Source: Micromonospora sp. NBC_00389 (GTDB taxonomy: Bacteria; Actinomycetota; Actinomycetes; Mycobacteriales; Micromonosporaceae). From it: a stretch of 64,000 nucleotides of DNA. The stretch is from positions 186,001-250,000 of the forward strand of contig NZ_CP107947.1 in NCBI RefSeq assembly GCF_036059255.1, given 5' to 3'. Both the position numbers and the translations under genes were made by a program. This document shows, one piece after another, positions 34,892-43,829 of this stretch. Every line of letters begins with the position of its first letter. The first letter of the stretch is position 1. Under the pieces are notes generated by a model. That model made no database searches and was not told the origin of the DNA. It saw only the letters and a program-made list of their open reading frames with translations.

Positions 34892-35689
34892 TCAGTGCTC
34901 TTCGGCGAGCGCGCCCTGCACGTAGCTGGCGGTGAGGACGGTGAAGACGTAGGCCTGCAGGCAGATCACCAGGAACTCAAGGAAGGTGAGCGCGATGGTC
35001 ATCACCCAGGAGAGCACCGAGACCGGAGCCAGCCAGGCGTTGGCGCTCAGCATGGCGAAGCCGCCGAGCGTGAAGACCAGCAGGAGCATGTGGCCGGCGA
35101 ACATGTTCGCGAAAAGACGAACCGCGAGCGAGAACGGCCGGACGAGGAAGGTCGAGAAGAACTCGATCGGGATCAGCAGCGGCAGGATGTACCAGGGTGC
35201 CGGCGGGATCAGGGAGTTCCGCACGTACTTCTTGAAGCCGTGGTGCTTGATGCCGATGTAGTTGAACAGCACGTAGCTGATCACCGCGAGGATCGCCGGG
35301 AAGGCGATGTGCGAGTTCGGCGAGATCTGGAAGAACGGGATGATCGCGAACGCGTTCGTCAGCAGCACGAAGCAGAACAGCGACGTGAAGTACGGCGCGA
35401 ACCGCACCCCCGCGTGCCCGATCATGTCGACCGCGATGTTGTTCCGTACGAAGCCGTAGATCGACTCGGCGAACCACTGCTTCTTGGTCGGCACCAGTTG
35501 CGGGTTCCGGTAGCTCGCCAGGAAGAAGATGATCAGGACGCCGACCGCGATCCAGACCATCGCCGTGATCTTGGTGAACCAGTATGAGTCGTGCGCACCC
35601 CAGGGCAGGATGCTGGGCAGGTAAAAGTCCTCCACACTGGGTGGGAATGCCGCCTGGCCCGCTGCCAGAACGTTCGCCTGTCCGAACAC
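34892..35689 (-). CDS. atpB: ATP synthase a subunit
   Basis: A 265-residue membrane subunit forming the proton half-channels. Visible: FAPYFTSLFCFVLLTNAFAIIPF, the essential Arg in RPFSLAVRLFANMFAGHMLLLVF, and FLEFLVICLQAYVFTVLTASYVQGA. The GTG at 35689 (MFGQANVLAAGQ) has AGGAAGG about six bases upstream and starts 11 bp after the atpZ-like stop. Confidence 0.95.
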   Translation of the reverse strand: MFGQANVLAAGQAAFPPSVEDFYLPSILPWGAHDSYWFTKITAMVWIAVGVLIIFFLASYRNPQLVPTKKQWFAESIYGFVRNNIAVDMIGHAGVRFAPYFTSLFCFVLLTNAFAIIPFFQISPNSHIAFPAILAVISYVLFNYIGIKHHGFKKYVRNSLIPPAPWYILPLLIPIEFFSTFLVRPFSLAVRLFANMFAGHMLLLVFTLGGFAMLSANAWLAPVSVLSWVMTIALTFLEFLVICLQAYVFTVLTASYVQGALAEEH

Positions 35690-35700
35690 CGCGTCCCTTC

Positions 35701-35937
35701 CTAAGTAGGCGTGCCGAGCCGGCGGACGACGAGGATGATTCCCCCGGCCATGCCGAGCACGACGCCGATCCCGGTGGCGACGCCGCCGGTGTCGAGCCAC
35801 TGGTCAACCAGCCAGCCGATGAAACCCCACACGAGCATGCCTCCGATGAGGTAGCTGAGCGCGGTCCAACCCTGACCGGCGCCGGACGGAATGTCGTCCG
35901 GTTCGCCGGCGGGACGGGGGGTTTGGTCACCAGCCAT
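35701..35937 (-). CDS. small AtpZ/AtpI-like membrane protein
   Basis: A 78-residue protein with two membrane segments (WTALSYLIGGMLVWGFIGWLVDQWL and GIGVVLGMAGGIILVVRRL). The pattern matches AtpZ/AtpI-family proteins encoded at the head of atp operons, proposed to help ion supply or c-ring assembly. Start ATG at 35937 (MAGDQTPRPAG). Confidence 0.8.
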   Translation of the reverse strand: MAGDQTPRPAGEPDDIPSGAGQGWTALSYLIGGMLVWGFIGWLVDQWLDTGGVATGIGVVLGMAGGIILVVRRLGTPT

Positions 35938-36126
35938 GACGGGGCGAACGATATCAGCCGGGAAGACGAGGCTGTGCCTCACCCCCCGCACAACCGTCGT
36001 TGTGTGGGCATCTCGGGGGCGCCGTCGTCTGTGGGCACGCTACTCCCCTTCCGCCCATGAGAGAATGACCGATGGCCGACAGCTTGTCGCGCGTCCGATG
36101 GATGGGACGAGCGGCCGATTGCCAGG

Positions 36127-36552
36127 TCAGCTACGCGATCGTCGGGCGTGCACGGTGGTCAACCACCAGATGTGCACCGCCGTCCACACTGCCACGCCGG
36201 CGACGATGCCGAGGCAGAGCGGGACCAACCCGGGCCAGCCCGTCGACGCCACCGCCACCATCACCACACCCAGCAGGGTGAACTTCAGCGCGTACAGGCC
36301 CAGCCCGAGCGGCAGCATCAGCTGTGGGTTGATCCGGTCCGCCCAGGCCAGCACCACGGTGGTGAGGGTGTAGCTGAAGACCGTGACACCGACACCGGCC
36401 GCCGCGCCGAACGCGGCCGTCATGCCGCCGGTCACCCCGCCGACCACTGCGGCCAGCGCGGCCAGCGCCACCGACGCGGTCAGGAGCACCGGCAGGTGCC
36501 GCAGCCGCCAGCGCCGGTCGGCGTCGGGCTCGACCACCCCGGGCTCAGCCAC
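36127..36552 (-). CDS. atpI: ATP synthase protein I-like membrane protein
   Basis: A 141-residue protein with four hydrophobic segments ([87 protein letters not shown]). Position at the head of the atp cluster and the AtpI-like [10 protein letters not shown] segment support the call. The GTG start overlaps the glyA stop by eight bases, so glyA and the atp genes may share a transcript. About 190 bp separate it from the atpZ-like gene. Confidence 0.8.
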   Translation of the reverse strand: MAEPGVVEPDADRRWRLRHLPVLLTASVALAALAAVVGGVTGGMTAAFGAAAGVGVTVFSYTLTTVVLAWADRINPQLMLPLGLGLYALKFTLLGVVMVAVASTGWPGLVPLCLGIVAGVAVWTAVHIWWLTTVHARRSRS

Positions 36553-37834
36553 GGGGGTACGCCGGGAACGCGGCAACCAACTCGGCCACCTCGGCACCGA
36601 TCCGGGCCAGCTCGTCCGCGCCGCCCGGCACGCCGGGATCGGCGCGTACCGCCCGGGCGATCAGGCCGGCGACCTGCCGCAGCTCCCCCTCCCGCATGCC
36701 CTGGGTGGTGACGGCGGGCGTGCCCACCCGGATGCCGGAGGCGACCATCGGCGGCTGCGGGTCGTACGGGATCGCGTTTTTGTTCAGGGTGATCGACGCG
36801 GCATCGCAGCGACTCTCGGCCTCGGCGCCGGTGACCCCCACCTCGCGCAGGTCGATCAGGGCGAGGTGGGTGTCGGTGCCGCCGGACACCGGGCGCATCC
36901 CCTCGGCGGCCAGCCCGGCGGCGAGCGCCTGGGCGTTGCGGACCACCTGACCGGCGTACGTCTGGAACTCGGGCTGGGCGGCCTCACGCAGCGCGACCGC
37001 CTTGGCCGCGACCGCGTGCATCAACGGGCCGCCCTGGGTGAACGGGAAGACCGCCTTGTCGATCCGCTGGGCCAGCGACTCCCGGCAGAGGATCATGCCC
37101 CCGCGTGGGCCGCGCAGCACCTTGTGGGTGGTGGCGCAGACGACGTCGGCGTACGGCACCGGGGACGGGATCGCCCGCCCGGCGACCAGGCCGATGAAGT
37201 GCGCCGCGTCCACCATCAGGTACGCACCGACCTCGTCGGCGATCTCCCGGAACCGGGCGAAGTCGATCAGCCGGGAGTAGGCGGTGGCGCCGCAAATGAT
37301 CATCTTGGGCCGGTGCGTCAGGGCCAGGTCCCGTACCTCGTCGTAGTCGATCAGCTCGGTGTCCCGCCGGACGGTGTACCCGACCGTGGCGAACCACTTG
37401 CCGGAGAAGTTCACCCGACTGCCGTGCGTCAGGTGCCCGCCGTGCGGCAGGTCCATCGCCAGCACCGTGTCCCCCGGCTGCACCAACGCGGCGTACGCGG
37501 CCAGGTTGGCGCTAGCCCCGGAGTGCGGCTGGAGGTTGGCGTGCTCGGCGCCGAAGAGCTCCTTCGCCCGGGCGATGCCGATCTCCTCGGCCCGGTCGAC
37601 CTCGGCGCAGCCACCGTAGTAGCGCCGACCCGGGTAGCCCTCGGCGTACTTGTTGGTCAGCGTCGAACCGAGCGCGGCCAGCACCGCTGGCGAGGTCAGG
37701 TTCTCGCTCGCGATCAGCTGCAGGCCGCTGCGCAGCCGGTCCAACTCGCCGAGGACCACCCCGGCGATCTCCGGGTCGGTGGCCCTGAGCTGCGCGAAAT
37801 CCGGCCCCCAGAAGGTGCTCGTCTCGGTGTCCAC
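36545..37834 (-). CDS. glyA: serine hydroxymethyltransferase
   Basis: A 429-residue PLP enzyme converting serine and tetrahydrofolate to glycine and methylene-tetrahydrofolate. Visible: [52 protein letters not shown] and the PLP Lys238 in [12 protein letters not shown]. The GTG at 37834 ([13 protein letters not shown]) matches the family start. TAGACT eight bases before it suggests leaderless transcription; a GTG at 37861 is the alternative. Confidence 0.93.
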   Translation of the reverse strand: MDTETSTFWGPDFAQLRATDPEIAGVVLGELDRLRSGLQLIASENLTSPAVLAALGSTLTNKYAEGYPGRRYYGGCAEVDRAEEIGIARAKELFGAEHANLQPHSGASANLAAYAALVQPGDTVLAMDLPHGGHLTHGSRVNFSGKWFATVGYTVRRDTELIDYDEVRDLALTHRPKMIICGATAYSRLIDFARFREIADEVGAYLMVDAAHFIGLVAGRAIPSPVPYADVVCATTHKVLRGPRGGMILCRESLAQRIDKAVFPFTQGGPLMHAVAAKAVALREAAQPEFQTYAGQVVRNAQALAAGLAAEGMRPVSGGTDTHLALIDLREVGVTGAEAESRCDAASITLNKNAIPYDPQPPMVASGIRVGTPAVTTQGMREGELRQVAGLIARAVRADPGVPGGADELARIGAEVAELVAAFPAYPRG

Positions 37835-37848
37835 AGCGAAGGAGTCTA
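37835..37848 (-). promoter_or_regulatory. -10 box of a leaderless promoter for glyA
   Basis: On the minus strand TAGACT (37848-37843), eight bases, then GTG. Only 35 bp separate this start from the divergent gene at 37870. Confidence 0.45.
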
Positions 37849-37869
37849 GGGGGCCGCACACTGGGAACC

Positions 37870-39333
37870 GTGAGATGCCTGGTCACCGGAGCCACGGGAT
37901 ACATCGGCGGGCGGCTGACGCCGCTGCTGCTCGCCGACGGGCACACCGTGCGCTGCCTGGCGCGGAAGGCCGTGCGGCTGCGCGACGTGCCCTGGGCGTC
38001 GGCGGCCGAGATCATCGAGGGGGACCTGAGCCGGCCGGAGACGCTGCCCGCCGTGTTCGCCGACGTGGACGTCGCCTACTTCCTGGTGCACTCGCTGGGC
38101 CGGGCCGACTTCGAGGCGACCGACCGCACGGCGGCGACCAACTTCGCGGCGGCGGCCCGCGAGGCCGGCGTACGCCGGATCATCTACCTGGGCGGCCCGG
38201 AGCCGGCGTCGCACGAGGAGGTGCCCTCCCCGCACCTGCGGTCCCGGGCCGAGGTGGGCCGGATCCTGCTGTCCAGCGGAGTGCCCACGGCGGTGCTCCG
38301 GGCCGCGGTGATCATCGGCTCCGGCTCGGCGTCGTTCGAGATGCTGCGCTACCTGACCGAGCGACTGCCCGCCATGGTCACCCCACGCTGGGTGAGCAAC
38401 CGGATCCAGCCGATCGCGGTCCGCGACGTGCTGCGCTACCTGGCTGGCTGCACCGCGCTGCCGGCGGAGGTCAACCGGGGCTTCGACATCGGCGGGCCCG
38501 ACGTGCTCACCTTCGGCGACATGATGCAGCGCTACGCCTCGGTGGCCGGGCTGCGCCGGCGGGTCATCGTGCCGGTCCGCCTGCTCACCCCGTCGCTCTC
38601 GTCGCACTGGGTCGGCCTGATCACCCCGGTGCCGAACGCCATCGCCCGCCCGCTGGTGGACAGCCTGGTCCAAGAGGCGGTCACGCACGAACACGACATC
38701 GCCCGGTACGTGCCCGACCCGCCGGGCGGCCTGATCGGCTTCGACCAGGCCGTCGCGCTGGCGCTGGCCAAGGTGCGCGACGCCCAGGTGGAGACCCGTT
38801 GGTCGACCGCGAGCGGCCCGGACGCGCCCGCCGAGCCGCTGCCCAGCGACCCGGCCTGGTCCGGCGGCACCGCCTACACCGACGTCCGGGAACAGGCGGT
38901 GAACGCGCCACCGGAGGCGCTCTGGCGGGTCATCGAGGGCGTCGGCGGCGAGCACGGCTGGTACTCGTTTCCGCTCGCCTGGTCGGTTCGCGGCTGGCTG
39001 GACCGGCTGATCGGCGGGGTCGGGCTGCGTCGCGGCCGGCGCGACCCGCACCGCCTGCAGGTCGGCGAGGCGCTGGACTTCTGGCGGGTCGAGGAGATCA
39101 TCCCGGGCGAGTTGCTGCGGCTGCGCGCCGAGATGCGGCTGCCCGGCCGGGCCTGGCTGGAGATGCGGGTGCTGCCGACCGACGACGGACGCAGCCGCTA
39201 CCACCAGCGCGCCGTCTTCCTGCCGCGCGGGTTGGCCGGGCACACCTACTGGGGGTCGGTGGCCCCGTTCCACGCCGTGGTCTTCGGCGGAATGGCCCGC
39301 AACATCGCCCGCAACGCCGAACACCTGGGTTAG
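37870..39333 (+). CDS. NmrA/SDR-type protein with C-terminal DUF2867
   Basis: A 487-residue fusion. Residues 1-300 are an atypical short-chain dehydrogenase ([45 protein letters not shown]). Residues about 330-487 are DUF2867 with [61 protein letters not shown] and [12 protein letters not shown]. Such fusions are widespread but have no assigned substrate. GTG start at 37870. Its stop overlaps the convergent PBP stop by four bases. Confidence 0.85.
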   Translation: MRCLVTGATGYIGGRLTPLLLADGHTVRCLARKAVRLRDVPWASAAEIIEGDLSRPETLPAVFADVDVAYFLVHSLGRADFEATDRTAATNFAAAAREAGVRRIIYLGGPEPASHEEVPSPHLRSRAEVGRILLSSGVPTAVLRAAVIIGSGSASFEMLRYLTERLPAMVTPRWVSNRIQPIAVRDVLRYLAGCTALPAEVNRGFDIGGPDVLTFGDMMQRYASVAGLRRRVIVPVRLLTPSLSSHWVGLITPVPNAIARPLVDSLVQEAVTHEHDIARYVPDPPGGLIGFDQAVALALAKVRDAQVETRWSTASGPDAPAEPLPSDPAWSGGTAYTDVREQAVNAPPEALWRVIEGVGGEHGWYSFPLAWSVRGWLDRLIGGVGLRRGRRDPHRLQVGEALDFWRVEEIIPGELLRLRAEMRLPGRAWLEMRVLPTDDGRSRYHQRAVFLPRGLAGHTYWGSVAPFHAVVFGGMARNIARNAEHLG

Positions 39334-41444
39334 TTGCCGGTTCGGGGTTCGGTGACCTGGAAGGCGGCCCGTTCGCTCGGCGGGACGAAGTCCCGCACCG
39401 GCTGGCCGCGCAGGCCGATGGCGAGCACCTCGCCGACGGCATCCACCATCTGGGCCTGCACCGCCTGACCGACGGCGTCGCGTGGGTTGTCCGGGTTGGC
39501 AGCCATCGAGGCGACCGCGAGCTGCGGGGTGAACGCCACCACCGTCTCCACCTCGTACCGATCCGAGCTGCCGGTCTTGCCCGCCACCGGACGGCCGAGC
39601 TTGGCCCGGAAGTCGCCCGCGGTGGCGCCGTCGCAACGTCCGTACATCGACTGGTCGCCGACCGGGCAGCGAGCCGCGTCGGTGGCCGCCCGGGCCACGT
39701 CGGTGTCGATCACCTGCCGGCAGTCCGGCTTGGCGGCGTCGACCGGCCGGCCGGCCGAGTCGGTGATCGAGACCACCGGCAGCGGCGCGCACCAGGTCCC
39801 CTCGGCCGCCACCGTGGCGTACGCAGTGGCCAGGTCGAGTGGGGTGGTCGCGGCCACGCCCAGGGTGAACGGGCCCCAGTTCTTCGCCCCGTACCGGGCC
39901 AGCCGGGCATCGGAGTCGGCGCGCAGCACGATGCCGAGCCGCTCGGCCATCTCCACCACCCGGTCGGCGCCCACCTGCTCGGTGAGCCAGGCGAAGTAGG
40001 TGTTCACCGAGCGCCCGAACGCGGTCCACATGGTGCGCCGGCCGTCCATCACCGAGGGGCTGGAGTTCTCCGGGCACCAGCGGCCGTCGCAGCTCGCCTC
40101 ACCGGTCGCCGCGTAGCGGGTGACCAGCCGGCTCGGCGAGTCGAAGTCGGTCGACAGCGGCAGGCCGGACTCCAGCGCGGCCAGCATGGTGAAGAGCTTG
40201 AACGTGGACCCACCCTGGTACCCCTCGATCGCCCCGCCGCCGGCCACCAGCTGGTTCACCGTGTTCGGGTGGTTCTTCTGCCCGACCGGGTTGTCCGCCA
40301 CGCCGTAGCTGCGATTCACCGACATCGCCAGCACCCGGCCCGTGCCGGGCTGCACCACGGCGGTCGGCATGGCCCGGGCATTGGTCGGCTTGTAGATTTT
40401 CAGCACCTGCTCGGTGGTGGCCCGCTGGATCCCCGGGTCCAGCGAGGAGACGATGGAGAATCCGCCCCGGCGCAGCGTGCGCTGCCGCTCGTCGGCGCTC
40501 GACCCGAACGCCGACTGACTGCTCCACCATTTGGTGAACCAGTCGCAGAAGAAGCCCCAGTCGTTGTGCCCGTTGGGCACCGCGGTGCAGTCGTTCGGGG
40601 TCTCGCTGGGCCGCAGCTCCAGCGCCTCGGCCCGGGCCGCCGCCGCCGCCTCCACCGACACCTGGCTCGACTCCACCAGTTGGTCCAGCACGTACCCCCG
40701 TCGCTGCAGCGCACTGTCGGCGTCGCCGTTGATCGGGTCGTCGCTGTCCGGCGACCGGACCAGACCGGCCAGCATCGCGGCCTGGGCCAGGGTCAGCTCG
40801 GCCGGGGACCGCGAGAAGTAGCGCTTGCTGGCTGCCGCGATGCCGTACGCCCCGGCGCCGAAGTAGGCGATGTTGAGGTAGCGGGCGAGGATCTCCTCCT
40901 TGTTCAGCTCGCGCTCCAGCGCCAGCGCGTACCGCATCTCCTGGACCTTGCGGGCGGTGGTGACCTCGGTGGCCGCGTCGCGCTGCCGCTCGGTCAGCCG
41001 CGGGTCGCTGCGGAGCACGTTGCGGACGTACTGCATGGTCAGCGTGGAGGCGCCCTGCCGGGTGTGGCCGTCACGCTTGTTCACCGTGAACGCGCGCACC
41101 ACGCCTCGCAGGTCCACCCCGCTGTGCTGGTAGAACCGGACGTCCTCGGCGGCCACGATCGCCTGGCGCATCACCGGGGCGACCTCGTGCAGCGGCACGT
41201 CCACCCGGTCCTCCTGGTAGAAGGAGGTGATCAGGGTGGTGCCGTCGTTGGCGTAGAGGTTGGAGCGCTGGGCGGTGGGCGGAGTGCGCAGCGTGTTCGG
41301 CAGCTCCGAGTAGGGCGTGGAGAGGGCGCTGAAGCCGATCCCGAAGACCAGGGCCGCGGGCAGTGCGGCCGCTGCCAGCACCAGCCCGGCCAGCACACCG
41401 GCAATCAACACGGTCAGCAGTTTGTCGAGTCGGGCCCGGATCAT
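39330..41444 (-). CDS. class A penicillin-binding protein (transglycosylase/transpeptidase)
   Basis: A 704-residue bifunctional peptidoglycan synthase. One N-terminal membrane segment (LLTVLIAGVLAGLVLAAAAL) is followed by glycosyltransferase motifs AAEDVRFYQHSG (about 95-106), RQGASTLTMQYVRN, ELNKEEILARYLNIAYFG and LAGLVRSPD. The transpeptidase domain has the nucleophile motif GGSTFK (about 411), SVN in FGRSVNTYFAWL (about 477) and KTG in VAGKTGSSD (about 622). Complete. Confidence 0.94.
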   Translation of the reverse strand: MIRARLDKLLTVLIAGVLAGLVLAAAALPAALVFGIGFSALSTPYSELPNTLRTPPTAQRSNLYANDGTTLITSFYQEDRVDVPLHEVAPVMRQAIVAAEDVRFYQHSGVDLRGVVRAFTVNKRDGHTRQGASTLTMQYVRNVLRSDPRLTERQRDAATEVTTARKVQEMRYALALERELNKEEILARYLNIAYFGAGAYGIAAASKRYFSRSPAELTLAQAAMLAGLVRSPDSDDPINGDADSALQRRGYVLDQLVESSQVSVEAAAAARAEALELRPSETPNDCTAVPNGHNDWGFFCDWFTKWWSSQSAFGSSADERQRTLRRGGFSIVSSLDPGIQRATTEQVLKIYKPTNARAMPTAVVQPGTGRVLAMSVNRSYGVADNPVGQKNHPNTVNQLVAGGGAIEGYQGGSTFKLFTMLAALESGLPLSTDFDSPSRLVTRYAATGEASCDGRWCPENSSPSVMDGRRTMWTAFGRSVNTYFAWLTEQVGADRVVEMAERLGIVLRADSDARLARYGAKNWGPFTLGVAATTPLDLATAYATVAAEGTWCAPLPVVSITDSAGRPVDAAKPDCRQVIDTDVARAATDAARCPVGDQSMYGRCDGATAGDFRAKLGRPVAGKTGSSDRYEVETVVAFTPQLAVASMAANPDNPRDAVGQAVQAQMVDAVGEVLAIGLRGQPVRDFVPPSERAAFQVTEPRTGN

Positions 41445-41550
41445 CAGCTCTCCCCGCAGGAGCCGGTCACGCTAGGACCCGTTCAGAATGACCCGGAACG
41501 CCCCTTTCGCCCCGGGTTTTCCCCAAACCCGGAGGAAATTCGCACGACGC

Positions 41551-42162
41551 TCAGGGCAGCAGCGCGCCGGCCAGCGGGTGGACCGTCTCCTCGATCTCGT
41601 CGGCAACCCGGCTGAAGCACTGGTCGCCACGACCCCACGGGTCGTCCAGATCATCGGTGGGCAGCGACGAGGCGCCCAACCGGGCGCTGTGGGCCGCCGC
41701 TACCAGGGCCATGCCCCGGGCGTACACCGCCTCCGGGGTCGCCTCGGCCGGCGGCAACGCGGCGGCGTCCACCGCGGCCAGCAGCCGACCGAACTCACCC
41801 AGCACGAACGTGCGGGCCGCCGCGTCCGGACGCAGCGCCACCACGTACTCCTGCTGGTCGGCGGTCGCGGTCAGGACCAGGTCGGCGGCGTCGATGTGGT
41901 CCGAGCGCAGCTTGCGCGCGGCGAACCCCTCGACGTCCCCACCCCGGCCGGTCACCTGCCGCGCCGCCGGCGGGTTCATCTCCTCGCCGGCGTGCCAGCC
42001 GCCGGTGCCCGCGCTGTGGCTGTGCATTAGCTCCTCGGCCCGGGCCGGGTCCTGCTCGCGCCGGGCCAACCGCTCCCGCACCGCGAGGGCCAGCAACCGC
42101 TCCGCCATCGGCGAGCGGCAGATGTTGCCCATGCAGACGTGCAGAACGGTGAAGGGGGGCAC
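41551..42162 (-). CDS. low-molecular-weight protein tyrosine phosphatase
   Basis: A 203-residue phosphatase with the signature CMGNICRS (C10-x5-R16) and the general acid region DDLDDPWGRG. It is longer than the usual 150-160 because of an Ala-rich insertion (about 125-155). The GTG start abuts the tsaC stop (TGAGTG), so the two are cotranscribed, a common actinobacterial arrangement. Substrate unknown. Confidence 0.9.
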   Translation of the reverse strand: MPPFTVLHVCMGNICRSPMAERLLALAVRERLARREQDPARAEELMHSHSAGTGGWHAGEEMNPPAARQVTGRGGDVEGFAARKLRSDHIDAADLVLTATADQQEYVVALRPDAAARTFVLGEFGRLLAAVDAAALPPAEATPEAVYARGMALVAAAHSARLGASSLPTDDLDDPWGRGDQCFSRVADEIEETVHPLAGALLP

Positions 42163-42813
42163 TCAGACCCCCTGGCCGTCAATGAGGTCCGGCACCACGT
42201 CGCGCAGCTTCTCCAGCGGGATCGCACCGGCCCGCAGCAACTGCGGCACCTCGCCGGTCAGGTCCACGATCGTGCTCGGCACCGGGTCCGGGCAGGGCCC
42301 GGCCTCCAGGTACGCACGCACCGAGTAGCCGAGCTGGTCGCGGGCCTCCTCGGCGGTGACCGCGGCGGGCTGGCCTGTCTTGTTGGCCGAGGAGACCGCC
42401 ATCGGGCCGGTCTCCCGCAGCACCTCCAGCGCCACCGGGTGCAGCGGCATCCGCACCGCCACCGTGCCCGACTTGTCGCCGAGGTCCCACTGCAGGCTCG
42501 GCGAGTGCTCGACCACGATCGTCAGCGCACCCGGCCAGAACGCCTCCACCAGGTCTCGCGCTGCGCTGGGCAGCGAGAAGACCAACCCGTCCAGGGTGTG
42601 CCGCGAGCCGATCAGGACCGGCGGCGGCATCTGCCGGCCCCGGCCCTTCGCGTCCAGCAGCGCCTTGACCGCGTACGGGGTGAACGCGTCCGCGCCGATG
42701 CCGTAGACAGTGTCCGTTGGCAGGACGACCAGCTCGCCGTTCTTGACCGCCTCGATGGCCGCAGCGATGCCGCGGTCCCGATCGGCGGGCGATCGGCAGT
42801 CGTAGAGCATCAC
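42163..42813 (-). CDS. tsaC: L-threonylcarbamoyladenylate synthase
   Basis: A 216-residue YrdC/Sua5-type enzyme making threonylcarbamoyl-AMP for the t6A37 tRNA modification. Visible: GELVVLPTDTVYGIGADAF, KGRGRQMPPPVLIG, FWPGALTIVVEHSP, TVAVRMPLHPVALEVLRETGPMAVSSANKTGQPA and the closing STIVDLTGEVPQLLRAGAIP. It overlaps prmC by four bases (ATGA). Confidence 0.93.
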   Translation of the reverse strand: MMLYDCRSPADRDRGIAAAIEAVKNGELVVLPTDTVYGIGADAFTPYAVKALLDAKGRGRQMPPPVLIGSRHTLDGLVFSLPSAARDLVEAFWPGALTIVVEHSPSLQWDLGDKSGTVAVRMPLHPVALEVLRETGPMAVSSANKTGQPAAVTAEEARDQLGYSVRAYLEAGPCPDPVPSTIVDLTGEVPQLLRAGAIPLEKLRDVVPDLIDGQGV

Positions 42814-43757
42814 GAGGAGTCAGTCTGCCACGCCGGGCCGGCCGTGGCGTGCTGGCCGTCCGCCCGTCGGGACGCGGTCGCGTACCGGGGGCGGCCGGTG
42901 AGGTCCAGATGCTCCGTGACGTCGGCGAACCGGCCGTCCGCGGCGAGCAGCCCGGGCACCGCCGCGCCGTGCGTGTCGTCGTGCTCGACCGCGAACCCGC
43001 CGCCGGGACGCAGCAGCGCCGCCGCCCTGGTGATGACCGGCCGGATCACCGCCAGACCGTCCGCGCCGCCGAAGACCGCCTCCGCCGGGTCATGCCCGGC
43101 CACCTCCGGAGGCACGACCACGTCGGCCGGTACGTACGGCGGGTTGCAGAGCAGCACGTCCACCCGGCCGACCAGGTCGGCCAGCAGGTCCGGTGCGGTG
43201 ACGTCGGCCTCGACCACCTCGATCGGGCGGTCCCCCGCCGCGGCCCGCTCCGCCGCGTTGCGGCGCAGCCAGCTCAGCGCCGCCGGGGACCGCTCCACCG
43301 CGACCACCCGCGCCCCCGGCAGCTCCTGGGCTACCGCCAGTGCGATCGCGCCGGAGCCGCTGCACAGGTCCACCACCAGCGGGTCCGGCAGACCCCGGGC
43401 CTGCTCGACGCCCCAACCGGCCAGCAGCTCGGTCTCCGGCCGGGGCACGAAGACGCCCGGGCCGACCACCAGCTCCAGGTGCCGGAAGCCGGCGAGCCCG
43501 GTCAGATGCTGCAACGGCTCCCGGGTGGCGCGGCGGCGCACCAGCTCGTCGAGCCGGTCCGCCTGGTCGTCGGTTAGGTCGTCGGCGAGGGCCAGCCGGC
43601 CCCGGGGCACCCCCAGCACGTACGCCGCCAACAGTTCGGCCTCCGCGCGGGCCGGACCCACCCCGGCGGCGGCGAGCACCCGGGCCGCCCGGGCCACCGC
43701 GGCGGACGGACGGAGCCGGCCTGTCCCTTCGGGGGGGTGTTGCGGCAGAGTGGTCAC
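42810..43757 (-). CDS. prmC: release factor glutamine methyltransferase
   Basis: A 315-residue SAM enzyme that methylates the GGQ glutamine of release factors; its substrate prfA is 1.7 kb away in the same orientation. Helical N-terminal domain: EAELLAAYVLGVPRGRL and PLQHLTGLAGFRHLELVVGPGVFVPRPETELL. SAM site: VVDLCSGSGAIALAVA. Catalytic loop: LLCNPPYVP. A GTG at 43757 is preferred; an ATG at 43790 would add 11 residues and run into the promoter region of the divergent gene. CATGAT six bases before the GTG may be a leaderless -10 box. Confidence 0.9.
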   Translation of the reverse strand: MTTLPQHPPEGTGRLRPSAAVARAARVLAAAGVGPARAEAELLAAYVLGVPRGRLALADDLTDDQADRLDELVRRRATREPLQHLTGLAGFRHLELVVGPGVFVPRPETELLAGWGVEQARGLPDPLVVDLCSGSGAIALAVAQELPGARVVAVERSPAALSWLRRNAAERAAAGDRPIEVVEADVTAPDLLADLVGRVDVLLCNPPYVPADVVVPPEVAGHDPAEAVFGGADGLAVIRPVITRAAALLRPGGGFAVEHDDTHGAAVPGLLAADGRFADVTEHLDLTGRPRYATASRRADGQHATAGPAWQTDSS

Positions 43758-43829
43758 GTCATAATCATGAAGCGTCGCGGGGGACGCCATGAACGGGTGC
43801 GACCATGCGCACACGACGGGAGGTTGCGA

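Noticed and set aside
37650..41615. 1321-codon plus-strand open frame across glyA, the DUF2867 gene and the PBP
   Set aside because: It overlaps three well-supported genes in the wrong frame or strand and shows no motif.
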